From NCBI GenBank assembly GCA_016191555.1, contig JACPVX010000057.1:62001-126000 (forward strand): a stretch of 64,000 bases of DNA. Reading direction: 5' to 3'. The notes below the pieces were generated by a model, which saw only the letters and a program-made list of their open reading frames with translations, ran no database searches and was not told where the DNA came from. The DNA is from Bacteroidota bacterium. Lineage in GTDB: Bacteria; Bacteroidota; Bacteroidia; Cytophagales; Cyclobacteriaceae. The position numbers and the translations under genes were made by a program. Positions 24,150 to 32,960 of this stretch are shown here, piece after piece; the first letter of the stretch is position 1; the number at the start of each line of letters is the position of its first letter.

Positions 24150-26408
24150 ATGCAAGATTTTTTGGCGGCAGCCGCGCAGTTTATTAATACTACCGGCAGC
24201 CATTTGTTTTTAACCGGAAAAGCAGGAACAGGCAAAACGACATTCTTAAAAAATCTTCCCCAGCTTACACATAAGAATTACATCGTAGTAGCACCTACCG
24301 GCATCGCGGCATTGAATGCAGGCGGAGTGACCATTCATTCGCAATTTTTGTTGCCGCCCTTCACGTTTCTGCCCGACCGAAATTTGAGTGACAACTTCGC
24401 TGAAGGCGGTCGCTTTATCAATCAGAATACACTCGCTCACAAGCATCCGCTCAATAGCGCGCGCAAGCAAGTGCTTCGCTCCATCGACTTACTGGTCATT
24501 GATGAGGTCAGTATGTTGCGTGCCGATTTGCTCGATGCTATCGACTACCGTATGCGTGCAGCCCGCGGAAACTACCGCGAAAGTTTTGGCGGTGTGCAGG
24601 TGCTTTTCATTGGCGATTTATACCAATTGCCACCCGTGGTTAGAAACGAAGAGTGGGAAACCCTGCGCAAATACTACAATACTCCTTGGTTTTACGAAGC
24701 GGTGGCATTGCAAGGCCAGCGGCTGGTATACATTGAATTAGAGAAGATTTTTCGACAGCATGATTCTACGTTCATTGGTATATTAAATAACCTACGCAAC
24801 AACGTTGCTTCTCCGGAAGATATTGAAGCACTGAATCGCCACTATCGGTCGGAAGCAGAAATTCGCTTACTCAAAGAAGTGATCACACTCACTACTCACA
24901 ACTATAAAGCCGATGAACTGAATCGGCAAGAGTTGAAGGCTTTAGCTGGCGAATCGCATTTTTTTGAAGCTCACCTGGACGGAGAATTTCCGGAGAGCAT
25001 GTATCCGGTGGCGGCTAGCATAGAATTGAAAGTAGGTGCGCAGATCATGTTTGTGCGAAACGACAACGAGAGCAAAGCGTACTTCAACGGCAAACTGGCA
25101 ACTGTAAAAGAAATAAAAGACGAGAGCGTGTGGGTAACGATGGCCGATACCAACACTCGCTATCAACTCAGGCGCATTCTTTGGGAGAACAAGCGCTATG
25201 CCGTGAAAGAAGGCAGCGATCTGGAAGATGAAGTGATTGGTTCCTTCGAGCAGTTTCCCATCAAGTTGGCTTGGGCTATTACCGTTCACAAAAGCCAGGG
25301 CTTAACATTTGATCGCGCTATCATCGATGTGGGTCAAGCTTTCGCAGATGGCCAGGTCTACGTGGCACTTTCGCGGTTGCGTACACTCGAGGGACTGATC
25401 TTACGAACACCTATTCATTCGGCAGCGATTAGCACCGATCAGCAGATTGTCGCTTTTGCGCGCGAACATCATAAGCCGAATGAGTTGCCCGAGATGATGA
25501 AAAGGCGACAGCAGGAGTTTGTTCATTACTTGCTGGAACAAACTTTCAATTTCACAGCGGCTATAAAAGACATTCAATACTTGCAAAAGAACGAATCGAG
25601 TGATACGTTTTCAGAGGAAAGTATGAAGCCGGTATTGCAGCAGCTGGTCGAATCGCTGCAAGCCGAAGAAACCAACACCGACCGCTTTCGCAAGCAATTG
25701 ATTGATTTATTGCTCGCTCAAAATTATTCCTTCTTGCGCGAGCGCCTCACGAAAGGCAGCGAGTACTACAAGGTATTCATGACGGGTATTTTGAAAAAAC
25801 TGCTTCATCATATCGAAGTCACTCGTCAGCAAAAGCGCACTAAAACGTATTTGAATCAATTGCTCGAGATCGACCAGATGCTCAGTAAGAAATTGGCGCA
25901 AATAGAGAAGGCCATTTATCTCACCGATGCCATTCTCAGTGGTGAAGAAAAAATTGATTTATCGCTGCTCAATAAACAACGTGCATTAGAGCGAACCAAG
26001 CTTTTAACTGAAATTCGGGAAGAGTTGCCTAGTGTCAGCACCAAATCAAAATCAACTAGGCCGAAGAAGGAAAGGAAAAAGAAAGGAGATACCGCCAACA
26101 CCTTTGACATTACGCTCGATCTTTTTCATAAAGGTTTTACGCTCGAGCAGATTGCCGAACAACGTGGTTTAGTGGTGGGCACCATCGAAGGGCATTTGGC
26201 CAGAGCGGTAGAGTTGGGGCGCGTCCCCATTTTCTCCTTTATGACTGAGGCAGCCGTGATGGAAATTGTGAATGCACGCAGAGAGCTGACAGGAGAAGTG
26301 ACTTCTAAAGCAGTCTATGACCATTTAAAAGGTAAGTATAATTACGGCCAATTGAGAGCCGTGTGGGCGTATACAAAAAGTCAGGAAACAGAATCCGATA
26401 CTGAATAA
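24150..26408 (+). CDS. PIF1-like superfamily 1B helicase with C-terminal HTH_40 domain
   Basis: The 752-residue protein has a PIF1/RecD2-type helicase core in its first 430 residues. Walker A is GKAGTGKT at 23-30, followed by VVAPTGIAALNAGGVTIHS and Walker B in LLVIDEVSMLRADLLDAID. Then come FIGDLYQLPPV and, near the end of the core, AWAITVHKSQGLTFDRAIIDVG with YVALSRLRTLEGL. The C-terminal half is helical and charged. It ends with an HTH_40-type module (TLDLFHKGFTLEQIAEQRGLVVGTIEGHL) also found at the end of RecQ helicases. The protein should unwind DNA 5' to 3', in replication restart or repair. This combined layout recurs in Bacteroidota. A -7-like TAGTTTTA (24138-24145) lies close to the ATG. 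Confidence 0.88.
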   Translation: MQDFLAAAAQFINTTGSHLFLTGKAGTGKTTFLKNLPQLTHKNYIVVAPTGIAALNAGGVTIHSQFLLPPFTFLPDRNLSDNFAEGGRFINQNTLAHKHPLNSARKQVLRSIDLLVIDEVSMLRADLLDAIDYRMRAARGNYRESFGGVQVLFIGDLYQLPPVVRNEEWETLRKYYNTPWFYEAVALQGQRLVYIELEKIFRQHDSTFIGILNNLRNNVASPEDIEALNRHYRSEAEIRLLKEVITLTTHNYKADELNRQELKALAGESHFFEAHLDGEFPESMYPVAASIELKVGAQIMFVRNDNESKAYFNGKLATVKEIKDESVWVTMADTNTRYQLRRILWENKRYAVKEGSDLEDEVIGSFEQFPIKLAWAITVHKSQGLTFDRAIIDVGQAFADGQVYVALSRLRTLEGLILRTPIHSAAISTDQQIVAFAREHHKPNELPEMMKRRQQEFVHYLLEQTFNFTAAIKDIQYLQKNESSDTFSEESMKPVLQQLVESLQAEETNTDRFRKQLIDLLLAQNYSFLRERLTKGSEYYKVFMTGILKKLLHHIEVTRQQKRTKTYLNQLLEIDQMLSKKLAQIEKAIYLTDAILSGEEKIDLSLLNKQRALERTKLLTEIREELPSVSTKSKSTRPKKERKKKGDTANTFDITLDLFHKGFTLEQIAEQRGLVVGTIEGHLARAVELGRVPIFSFMTEAAVMEIVNARRELTGEVTSKAVYDHLKGKYNYGQLRAVWAYTKSQETESDTE

Positions 26409-26500
26409 GCATCGCGAAAAGCCTTAAATCAACATTCACTCGCTCATCCTAGCATTCCGCTAAACTTCATATTCTCCTAGGGTGCGGGTAAAATTAAGCG

Positions 26501-26508
26501 TATCTTTG
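26501..26508 (+). promoter_or_regulatory. Candidate -7 element upstream of the primary sigma gene
   Basis: TATCTTTG is an exact TAnnTTTG match about 120 bases ahead of the sigma factor start. No TTTG was found at the expected -33 distance, so this is a weak call. Confidence 0.4.
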
Positions 26509-26628
26509 AAGTTCAATTCCTCAAATCCTGCTGTTGGCATCTTCTTTCTAGCTGATTCCTGCGCCTTGGTTTTTTCAATTGAAGTTCACAAAGCCATTTT
26601 TTGAACGGAACGGGCCAATAACGCAACT

Positions 26629-27489
26629 ATGAGACAGCTAAAAATTGTAAAACAGATTACCAACCGCGAGAATCAATCGCTGGATAAATACCTTCAAGAG
26701 ATCGGAAAAGTCGATTTGATCACTTCAGAAATGGAAGTGGAGTTGGCTAAACGCATTCGCGAAGGCGACCAAATGGCACTCGAAAAACTAACCAAAGCCA
26801 ATTTGCGCTTCGTGGTTTCCGTTGCCAAACAATATCAGAATAATGGATTAAGCCTCGGAGATTTGATCAACGAAGGCAATGTGGGCTTGATTAAGGCTGC
26901 CAGCCGCTTTGATGAGAAGCGTGGATTTAAATTCATTTCCTATGCTGTGTGGTGGATTCGTCAATCCATTTTACAAGCATTGGCAGAGCAATCACGTGTT
27001 GTTCGTTTGCCCCTCAACCGAGTGGGTTCATTGCACAAAGTAGCGAAGACCTTTTCTGAACTTGAGCAAAAATTTCAGCGCGAACCTTCGCCCGAAGAAT
27101 TGGCTGAAGTAATGAAAGTAACAACCGAAGAAGTAGAAAATACCATGCGCCTCGGTGGCCGTCATATTTCGGTAGATGCACCTTTTGTACAAGGCGAAGA
27201 AAATAACTTATTAGATGTACTGACGAATCAAACCGATCAAACTCCTGATGGCGATTTGATGCGCGATTCGTTGTGCAGCGAAGTGGCTCGTGTACTGGCT
27301 ACATTGCCCGCCCGCGAGTCAGAGGTAATCTCTTACTTCTTTGGCTTAAATGGCACCCGTTCTATGACACTGGAAGAAATCGGCTTGAAGTTTAGCCTTA
27401 CACGCGAGCGCGTGCGTCAGATCAAAGAAAAAGCCACCAGACGCCTGCGCGATACTGCCCGCAGCAAGGCACTCAAAACCTATCTCTGA
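26629..27489 (+). CDS. rpoD: Primary RNA polymerase sigma factor (RpoD/SigA, short Bacteroidota type)
   Basis: The 286-residue protein is the vegetative sigma factor. It has the compact form of the phylum, without the long acidic region 1 of proteobacteria. Region 1.2 is [16 protein letters not shown]. Region 2 includes [57 protein letters not shown]. Region 3 follows, and region 4 ends with [27 protein letters not shown]. It directs transcription from the TTTG/TAnnTTTG promoters seen elsewhere in the window. The N-terminus [21 protein letters not shown] is the family standard, which fixes the start. Two small genes follow on the same strand at short distance and may be partly co-transcribed. 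Confidence 0.97.
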   Translation: MRQLKIVKQITNRENQSLDKYLQEIGKVDLITSEMEVELAKRIREGDQMALEKLTKANLRFVVSVAKQYQNNGLSLGDLINEGNVGLIKAASRFDEKRGFKFISYAVWWIRQSILQALAEQSRVVRLPLNRVGSLHKVAKTFSELEQKFQREPSPEELAEVMKVTTEEVENTMRLGGRHISVDAPFVQGEENNLLDVLTNQTDQTPDGDLMRDSLCSEVARVLATLPARESEVISYFFGLNGTRSMTLEEIGLKFSLTRERVRQIKEKATRRLRDTARSKALKTYL

Positions 27490-27522
27490 GAAAACCGACT
27501 ATTTATAAAAACCGCTAACTTC

Positions 27523-27891
27523 ATGAATTACTCTTCATTTGACTCTACTGCCACCAAGCCTTACATTCCACTATGGATTAAATACCGTCCTGCCATTTTA
27601 CAAATGATGGTGGCTTCTTCGGAAGCTCCGCAACAATATAAAATGTATCCGCACGAGTTTAAATCGTTAAACCCAAAAGAGAAAGGCGTTTATTCTTTCA
27701 CGCTGGAAGTAACCAAAGGCAAAGCGAAGAACAATATCAAAGCATCGATGGTGGCGATCGATCTTTTACATTTACTGCAAACCAGCCGTAAGGCAACCGA
27801 GCTGATGGGAGAAGATGAGTTTAAGTTTGTGTTGGATAAGCAGTTTATCCTGCATGTAACGCGATTAGAAAAAACAGTAGAACCCGCCTAA
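27523..27891 (+). CDS. Small conserved-looking protein of unknown function
   Basis: The 122-residue product has no signal peptide or membrane segment. It is mixed alpha/beta in composition, with PYIPLWIKYRPAILQMMVASSE at the N-terminus and a lysine-rich middle (EVTKGKAKNNIKASMVA). I do not recognise a family. It starts 33 bp after the sigma factor gene and ends one base before the GTG of the CsbD-like gene. The codon pattern is like that of its neighbours, and the very tight spacing on both sides argues for a real, co-transcribed gene. The setting behind the primary sigma factor and before a stress-type protein might hint at general growth or stress physiology, but that is only context. Confidence 0.7.
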   Translation: MNYSSFDSTATKPYIPLWIKYRPAILQMMVASSEAPQQYKMYPHEFKSLNPKEKGVYSFTLEVTKGKAKNNIKASMVAIDLLHLLQTSRKATELMGEDEFKFVLDKQFILHVTRLEKTVEPA

Positions 27892-27892
27892 C

Positions 27893-28078
27893 GTGAGCAT
27901 AGTCAGAAGCTGGCGCGAGCAAAAAATCCTCTTGAAAAGATTGTTTCCCACTCTTTCCGATGAGGATTTTTTGTTTGAAAATGAAAATCGCGAAAGTATG
28001 TTGCAACGCCTTCAAGTTAAATTGAATAAGTCGCGCGAGGAGTTAGACCTCATTTTTGTCAAATTACAGGCGCTGTAA
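27893..28078 (+). CDS. CsbD-like small protein
   Basis: This 61-residue protein starts at GTG, one base after the previous stop. The pattern WREQKILLKRLFPTLSDEDF followed by ENRESMLQRLQVKLNKSREEL is that of CsbD-like general-stress proteins. These have two short helices, an LTDEDL-type turn and the LQ.K...S.EE ending. CsbD family members are induced by stress in many bacteria, but their molecular role is unknown. It may be translationally coupled to the upstream gene. The match is by pattern only. Confidence 0.65.
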   Translation: MSIVRSWREQKILLKRLFPTLSDEDFLFENENRESMLQRLQVKLNKSREELDLIFVKLQAL

Positions 28079-28145
28079 TTTCGCGTAGGTTCTTTTCCTT
28101 GAGATGCTTCGTCTCATCTCGCTCAATACAGCCCCTGCAATCCTC

Positions 28146-29303
28146 TTAATTTTTGTCTAGCTGGATTTCCAGATCGGTTTGGTGAATCGGTATCAGATTC
28201 ACCTTAAACTTGTCTACAATCAAATTCATGATCGGATCATTCTTTATCTTTTGAAGAATGCGCCCGGTTTGGTTCGCATCGTAGCCCATCACCAGCTGAT
28301 CGGTCAATTTCAAATGTTTGACGCTGTAGTAAAAGCCGGCAATCACATAAGGCCCAAATGGTGTGTGCGGAATATCAAACGAACTTCCCGACATATTGAA
28401 GAGCGTATTGGGAAGATAATCGCCATCAGTATCAATGCCGTGCTTTGAGAGATAGTAGTTTGCTGCCAGCCATCGGGAGGATTGCCGCGGGTCGCTCATG
28501 CAAAGCAATCCTGCTAATGGCTTTTGCTTTTGCGATTGATGAATGAGAATCTCGGCCTTGGCACGTTCATTTTCTGAATGATCGCGAATGTATTTTTGCA
28601 CGGTATCCCAAAAGGGCACCGCGGGAATTCCGTCATCTACACGAATGAGCGAGTGAATAGCATAATCCATAATGCCGCTGGTAATTTGTATTTGCAGCAC
28701 TTTCAATTCCGCATCCGTAGCGATGGCTTTTTCCAATAGAGTTCGCTGGTGGCGGGGGTGTGTGCGCAGCAAGTCGATACTAAACACCCAGTCGCCCGCC
28801 AGGTACCCATCATAGGCATAATGCTCCTTCAGCAGTAATTTGATTTTAGTGTCGTTGTCAATTTTTACTTTCTGTCCCGCCAAGGGTAGCTCCAAGCCTT
28901 CTTCAATGATGAGCTTCTCAATTTCAATTCCTACCGAGGAGGCGTGAAGCATGCCGCAATTGAGCGGAGAGCCTTCTACGAGGTGCAAATCATGCACATG
29001 ACTAATGTACGCATCATTGGAATCTTCGGTAAGGTGGCCATGCGTTTGAATGTGTACATAGTATTTCATAGGCACCAAGGCATCATTACTATGGCGCTGC
29101 GCCTGCTCAAAAGTGCGCTTGATATCCATCACTACATCGGGAGTTACAAATGAACCGGCTGTGCGGATCACATGAAATTCGATAGAAATCCCCAATGAAA
29201 GAAACGATTTACTGGTTTCTTCAATGGCATCAAGTTGTATCTGGCTCAGGTCGCGTGCATCGGCACAACCAATCAAAATATGAATTTGTCGCTCTTTCAG
29301 CAT
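28146..29303 (-). CDS. Protein with two degenerate beta-carbonic-anhydrase-like halves
   Basis: I do not know this 385-residue protein as a named family, but both halves resemble beta-carbonic anhydrase. The first half has ILIGCADARD (C13, D15, R17) like the CxDSR zinc motif, VIRTAGSFV like VRNAGN, and YYVHIQTHGHL like the VxGHxxC strand. It lacks the second cysteine. The second half has LLCMSDPRQ (C268, D271, R273), NMSGSSFDIPHTPFGPY in the RNAGN position, and IAGFYYSVKHLKLTDQLVMGYDANQTG. There the zinc histidine is replaced by Y-D-A-N. Each half therefore keeps the fold signatures but not a full zinc site. No signal peptide is seen, so it is probably cytoplasmic. It could be a regulatory or binding protein; catalysis is doubtful. 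It is a single gene. Confidence 0.65.
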   Translation of the reverse strand: MLKERQIHILIGCADARDLSQIQLDAIEETSKSFLSLGISIEFHVIRTAGSFVTPDVVMDIKRTFEQAQRHSNDALVPMKYYVHIQTHGHLTEDSNDAYISHVHDLHLVEGSPLNCGMLHASSVGIEIEKLIIEEGLELPLAGQKVKIDNDTKIKLLLKEHYAYDGYLAGDWVFSIDLLRTHPRHQRTLLEKAIATDAELKVLQIQITSGIMDYAIHSLIRVDDGIPAVPFWDTVQKYIRDHSENERAKAEILIHQSQKQKPLAGLLCMSDPRQSSRWLAANYYLSKHGIDTDGDYLPNTLFNMSGSSFDIPHTPFGPYVIAGFYYSVKHLKLTDQLVMGYDANQTGRILQKIKNDPIMNLIVDKFKVNLIPIHQTDLEIQLDKN

Positions 29304-29541
29304 GTTGTAATTTTTGTTCCAAAATACTCGTTTCCCCTATGAAAACGCATCGATCGCCTAATAATTATGTAGATGGCAAAGCGGTTCTTCATCGGTTTTT
29401 TCATAGGTAAAATTGCGTTTTCCCCTAGGAAAACAGTCCACTCATCATAAAATTCAAGTGTAAAATGTAATTCGTTGCCCTGATGTTGGGATAACTCAAT
29501 TTTTTCAACTTAATTCGCAACCATTAAAACCAATTTCAGCT

Positions 29542-29883
29542 ATGGCAAAAAAAGCAGCAAAGAAAAAAGCAGCTCCTAAAAAGGCCGCTAAGAAAGCCGC
29601 CCCTAAGAAGGCCGCTAAGAAAAAATCAGCTCGCAAACCCAATGCAGCATTCATGGCAGCATTGACTCCTAGTGCAGCATTAGGTGCAGTGGTAGGCAGC
29701 AAACCTCTTCCTAGAACTCAAATCATTAAGAAGATTTGGGAGTACATCAAGAAGAACAAACTACAAGACAGCAAAAACAGAAGAATGATCAATGCTGACG
29801 AAAAGTTGAAAGTGCTTTTCGATGGCAAGAAGCAAATCTCTATGTTTGAGTTGGCGAAAGTGGTTAACAAACACGTGAAGTAA
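29542..29883 (+). CDS. SWIB/MDM2-domain protein with histone H1-like lysine/alanine tail
   Basis: The 113-residue product has two parts. Residues 2-33 are an AKKAA/KKAAPKKAA repeat, very basic and like the tails of bacterial histone H1-like proteins. Residues about 40-113 form a SWIB domain: LPRTQIIKKIWEYIKKNKLQDSKNRRMINADEKLKVLFDGKKQISMFELAKVVNKHVK. SWIB domains are otherwise known from eukaryotic chromatin remodellers, Chlamydia and several bacterial phyla. Here the tail suggests a nucleoid-associated DNA-binding protein. It has its own strong terminator, as expected for an abundant small protein. A near-perfect 21-bp internal duplication encodes the AAPKKAAKK repeat. Confidence 0.9.
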   Translation: MAKKAAKKKAAPKKAAKKAAPKKAAKKKSARKPNAAFMAALTPSAALGAVVGSKPLPRTQIIKKIWEYIKKNKLQDSKNRRMINADEKLKVLFDGKKQISMFELAKVVNKHVK

Positions 29884-29902
29884 TTCACCACCCAAAACAT
29901 CG

Positions 29903-29943
29903 GAGCGCAGGTCAAATTCGTTTGGCTTGCGCTCTTGTTTTTT
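29903..29943 (+). terminator. Intrinsic terminator after the SWIB gene
   Basis: GAGCGCA...TGCGCTC forms a 7-bp GC-rich stem, with further partial pairing inside (GGTCAAA against TTTGGCT). It is followed by TTGTTTTTT. It starts 20 bases after the stop codon. Confidence 0.8.
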
Positions 29944-29977
29944 AGACTAATTCCATTTAACCGTTACTACGGATTCG

Positions 29978-31036
29978 TTATTTTTTTGAAAGCGTAAGGC
30001 GCACCACCTTGCTTTCAAAAACTCCCCCGATCAACAACTGATTTTTGTAATGTATGCCTATGCTCGAAGCGGAAATCACTTCACCTTCATTGAGAAAAAC
30101 TTCTTCTATTCGATAGCTGTCATTTCCTTCCGGTGTCAACTTGAAAATTTGAGAGGGAGATTTCTTGGTAGAGTCACTCGCATGTCCTACGAACTTTAAC
30201 ATCTTTGGATGCGATGCAATCCATAGGTTGCCGGCTTCATCTACCGAAATATTATCCAGGCCAGATTTCAGATTCAGTTTATCCAGCAGCTTCAAAGTGC
30301 CTGTTTGTGCATCGCGGCTAAAAGTGAGTAGCTCTCTGCCGGTGGTGTGAGTTAGATATAACTTTGATCCATCGTTGGAGATATTCACACCATTGCCGTA
30401 AGTGAGACCTTCGTAGGCCTTGGAGAACTTTGTCCCATCAAAATACAAAAGATAAGAGAGCGGTACACGTAGGTAGTCTTCTACTTTGCGCATAGCTCCT
30501 TTTTGGGTGCCGTGGTCATTGGTTACGTAGAATTGGGTAGGAGATACACCGACCACGTCATTGGGGCAACACATCGATTCATCGGAATACGAGTGCTGAT
30601 GAAAGAGGGTGTCATTCTTAAATTGAAATAACTCTACAAAATTTCCCATGTTGTTGTGGTTTACAACGAATAGGTAGTCCGCTGATTCATAGGTAAGAAA
30701 AGAAACGCCATGCGGACGAAATTGACCGCTGTAGGTAGTCGGAATTTTCAAAGGTACTTTTCCACTATCTAATCGTAGAAGATAGATTCCACCTTCCACC
30801 TCTTGACCTTGAAGTTGTCTCCAGCGATCGGTGCTGGAGATGAACAGCAATCCCTTTCGGTAGTCGATATCCATGTCTTCGGCCCCGGGTGTGTTGGTAT
30901 AAGTAGCTTCGATTTTGCCTTCTATGTGCGGTGTAAGGGTTGTAAACACGCCCGCAGCATAGAGTGTATTGAGAATAAAAATGACTACAAACACTGCAAG
31001 AAAACCGAGCCCAATTTTCAAATACTTTTTAGTCAT
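29978..31036 (-). CDS. Paraoxonase-family calcium-dependent lactonase/arylesterase
   Basis: The 352-residue protein is a six-bladed beta-propeller of the paraoxonase family with an N-terminal membrane helix (residues about 7-28), as in mammalian PON1. The calcium ligands of PON1 can be matched one by one: E53 and D54 in GAEDMDI, N159 and D160 in CCPNDVVGV, N215 in YGNGVN, and D261 and N262 in GLDNISVD. The catalytic-dyad histidine is H109 in RPHGVSF. FYVTNDHG and LWIASHPKMLKF also match family blocks. Such enzymes hydrolyse lactones and aryl esters. Bacterial members may act on quorum-sensing or dietary lactones, but the substrate here is unknown. It is anchored to face the periplasm and is transcribed alone. 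Confidence 0.88.
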   Translation of the reverse strand: MTKKYLKIGLGFLAVFVVIFILNTLYAAGVFTTLTPHIEGKIEATYTNTPGAEDMDIDYRKGLLFISSTDRWRQLQGQEVEGGIYLLRLDSGKVPLKIPTTYSGQFRPHGVSFLTYESADYLFVVNHNNMGNFVELFQFKNDTLFHQHSYSDESMCCPNDVVGVSPTQFYVTNDHGTQKGAMRKVEDYLRVPLSYLLYFDGTKFSKAYEGLTYGNGVNISNDGSKLYLTHTTGRELLTFSRDAQTGTLKLLDKLNLKSGLDNISVDEAGNLWIASHPKMLKFVGHASDSTKKSPSQIFKLTPEGNDSYRIEEVFLNEGEVISASSIGIHYKNQLLIGGVFESKVVRLTLSKK

Positions 31037-31131
31037 GGCGATTGATTTCTGTTGACTAAAGATAAGGGTTTTAAAATTCGAAAATAGGCTTCGAATCTCT
31101 GGGAATGGTGAGATACCTTAACGAATTGAAA

Positions 31132-31917
31132 TTAATGCACTCCGTCAAACCACTCTTTGAATTCGTTTACCTTCTCGCGGCTCACGATAATTTCTTTATC
31201 CCAAGCCGGTTGGGTGGTGATTTTCAATCGGCTGTTAGAGTAAGTCACCACATCCTGTATGAAAGGGATATGCACAATGTAGGAGCGGTTGACGCGAAAG
31301 AAATTTTTAGGGTTCAACACTTCATCCAGCGACTCCAGCGTGAAATCGATAATGAATTTGCGCTGTTGGTTGGTCACTAAATACACATCACGCCCATCGG
31401 CAAAAAAGAATAGCACCTGATCGATAGTGATGGAGCGAATGTGATCGCCCACCTTCACCATGAACCGTTCTTTATAATTTTTTGGTGAATCAGTTTGTGC
31501 CAGTGATTTGATCTTTTCGCGTTTGGCATCGGTGGTGGCCATTTGCTCGCGCAGGTTTTCAAACTTTTGCAAGCTGGCACTCAGGTCTGCGAATGTGACC
31601 GGCTTCAACAAATAGTCGATGCTGTTAACTTTAAATGCTTCCAGCGCATATTCATTGTAGGCTGTGACAAAAATTACCGGCTTCTGTACAGTCACTTCTT
31701 TGAAGATGGCAAAACTCAATCCATCCTTCAGTTGAATGTCCATAAAGATCAGATCGATGCTCTCTTGATTGTTCTGAAGCCATTGGGAGGCACTCTCAAT
31801 CGAATCGCATACGGCAGCTACCGAAATGGTTGAGCTATACTTTTGTAGGTAACGTTCCAGTTTCTCTGCTGCCGGAGTTTCGTCTTCAACAATCAATATG
31901 GAAAGCGTCAGACTCAT
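31132..31917 (-). CDS. LytTR-type response regulator
   Basis: The 261-residue protein has an N-terminal receiver domain with acidic residues E11-D12, phosphoacceptor D60 in LIFMDIQL, and the conserved lysine in IDYLLKPVTF. A C-terminal LytTR DNA-binding domain (about 155-258) has RFMVKVGDHIRSITIDQVLFFFADGRDVYL and FFRVNRSYIVHI. LytTR regulators bind pairs of short direct repeats and control surface or virulence functions. The gene overlaps the preceding pseudokinase gene by 4 bp (ATGA), so three genes (kinase, pseudokinase, regulator) form one translationally coupled unit. The start MSLTLSILIVEDE is standard. Confidence 0.93.
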   Translation of the reverse strand: MSLTLSILIVEDETPAAEKLERYLQKYSSTISVAAVCDSIESASQWLQNNQESIDLIFMDIQLKDGLSFAIFKEVTVQKPVIFVTAYNEYALEAFKVNSIDYLLKPVTFADLSASLQKFENLREQMATTDAKREKIKSLAQTDSPKNYKERFMVKVGDHIRSITIDQVLFFFADGRDVYLVTNQQRKFIIDFTLESLDEVLNPKNFFRVNRSYIVHIPFIQDVVTYSNSRLKITTQPAWDKEIIVSREKVNEFKEWFDGVH

Positions 31918-32960
31918 TCGGTTTCAGATAAGAGAGGTTCAACCATTATCATCGGAAATTTAATATAATTTTCCCGACCCGCCTTCACTTGCACAAAAGG
32001 ACGATCGCTGTAAACCGAATAGGAGCGTTGCAAGCGCTGAAAGGCTGCTATACTCTCGGGATGCATTTGCAGTTTGTCGTTGAGGTCGTGATGCAATACA
32101 AAGTATTCGTCATCTTCTTGCGAGAGTGTGAATACTAATGGCGCATCGGGCGAGATGAGCGTATTGCGAATGACGCTATCAATAGCCGTGATAAGTGCAC
32201 CCGGCATTAATTGAATAGAAGAAGTTTCAGAAATCTGGTTGATCCACTTGATGGTTTGCCGGTGCTTTTGATTGGCCAAGCGAATCAAGTGCTGTACGGC
32301 CTGTATTTCTTCAGCTAAGCTCACGAATTCTTTTTGCCGGTGAACCAACTGGTAGCGGTATAAAGCCGCCAGACTGTCAATCAAATCTTCGGCCACATCT
32401 GTTTTTTTGTGGAGACATAGAATCAGATCTTCCAGACTGTCGTAAAGCAGATCGGGATTGATTTCTTGTTTGAAGGAGAGAAACTCGGATTCCAGGCTTT
32501 CGCGTAATTTTTGTTCTTGCTCAATGCGCAGCGTATTTTCCAAATGCAAATATTGATTGCCGATGTACAACGCGTTGTAGAGAAATGAAGTCAGTGTAAA
32601 TAAAGTGCCGAATATCCACAACTCGCGACTGCTGATATCAAATCCAATCACCCATTGAAAATAGCTGCTGATCGCGATGAGCACGATGGCCACACTGATG
32701 GAAGTGGTGGCAAATACTTGAAGTGCTAATTTTTTAGGCTCCATGGAAAAGAAACGCTGGAGCAGCACGATAGCAAGACGCATGGACTCGAAGGAAATCA
32801 AGCTCAGCCCAATGCATACATACACTTCCTGATTGCTGATCAGTGTGGTGATTTGCTCTACATTGTTGTTGATCAGCAGAATCAGCAAATAGATAAATAC
32901 GCCAAACACAGGCGGAGCCAGTATGCGAAAGAAGGGATTATGTATAAAAATCCGTTTCAT
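31914..32960 (-). CDS. LytS-type histidine-kinase homologue lacking catalytic residues (pseudokinase)
   Basis: The 348-residue protein has four or so membrane helices in its first 135 residues. A coiled linker and a His_kinase/HATPase-like region follow. In active LytS/YehU kinases the motif is INPHFLFNSLN. Here it reads QEINPDLLYDSLEDL, so the phosphoacceptor histidine is replaced by D170. The N-box, LQLLVENAVKHN in the sister kinase, is LITAIDSVIRNT here, losing the ATP/Mg-binding asparagine. No G-box is recognisable. I infer it cannot autophosphorylate and may act as a sensor or modulator partner of the intact kinase encoded just upstream. It overlaps both neighbours by 4 bp. The divergence of several separate motifs while the frame stays open suggests selection for a non-kinase role. 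Confidence 0.8.
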   Translation of the reverse strand: MKRIFIHNPFFRILAPPVFGVFIYLLILLINNNVEQITTLISNQEVYVCIGLSLISFESMRLAIVLLQRFFSMEPKKLALQVFATTSISVAIVLIAISSYFQWVIGFDISSRELWIFGTLFTLTSFLYNALYIGNQYLHLENTLRIEQEQKLRESLESEFLSFKQEINPDLLYDSLEDLILCLHKKTDVAEDLIDSLAALYRYQLVHRQKEFVSLAEEIQAVQHLIRLANQKHRQTIKWINQISETSSIQLMPGALITAIDSVIRNTLISPDAPLVFTLSQEDDEYFVLHHDLNDKLQMHPESIAAFQRLQRSYSVYSDRPFVQVKAGRENYIKFPMIMVEPLLSETE

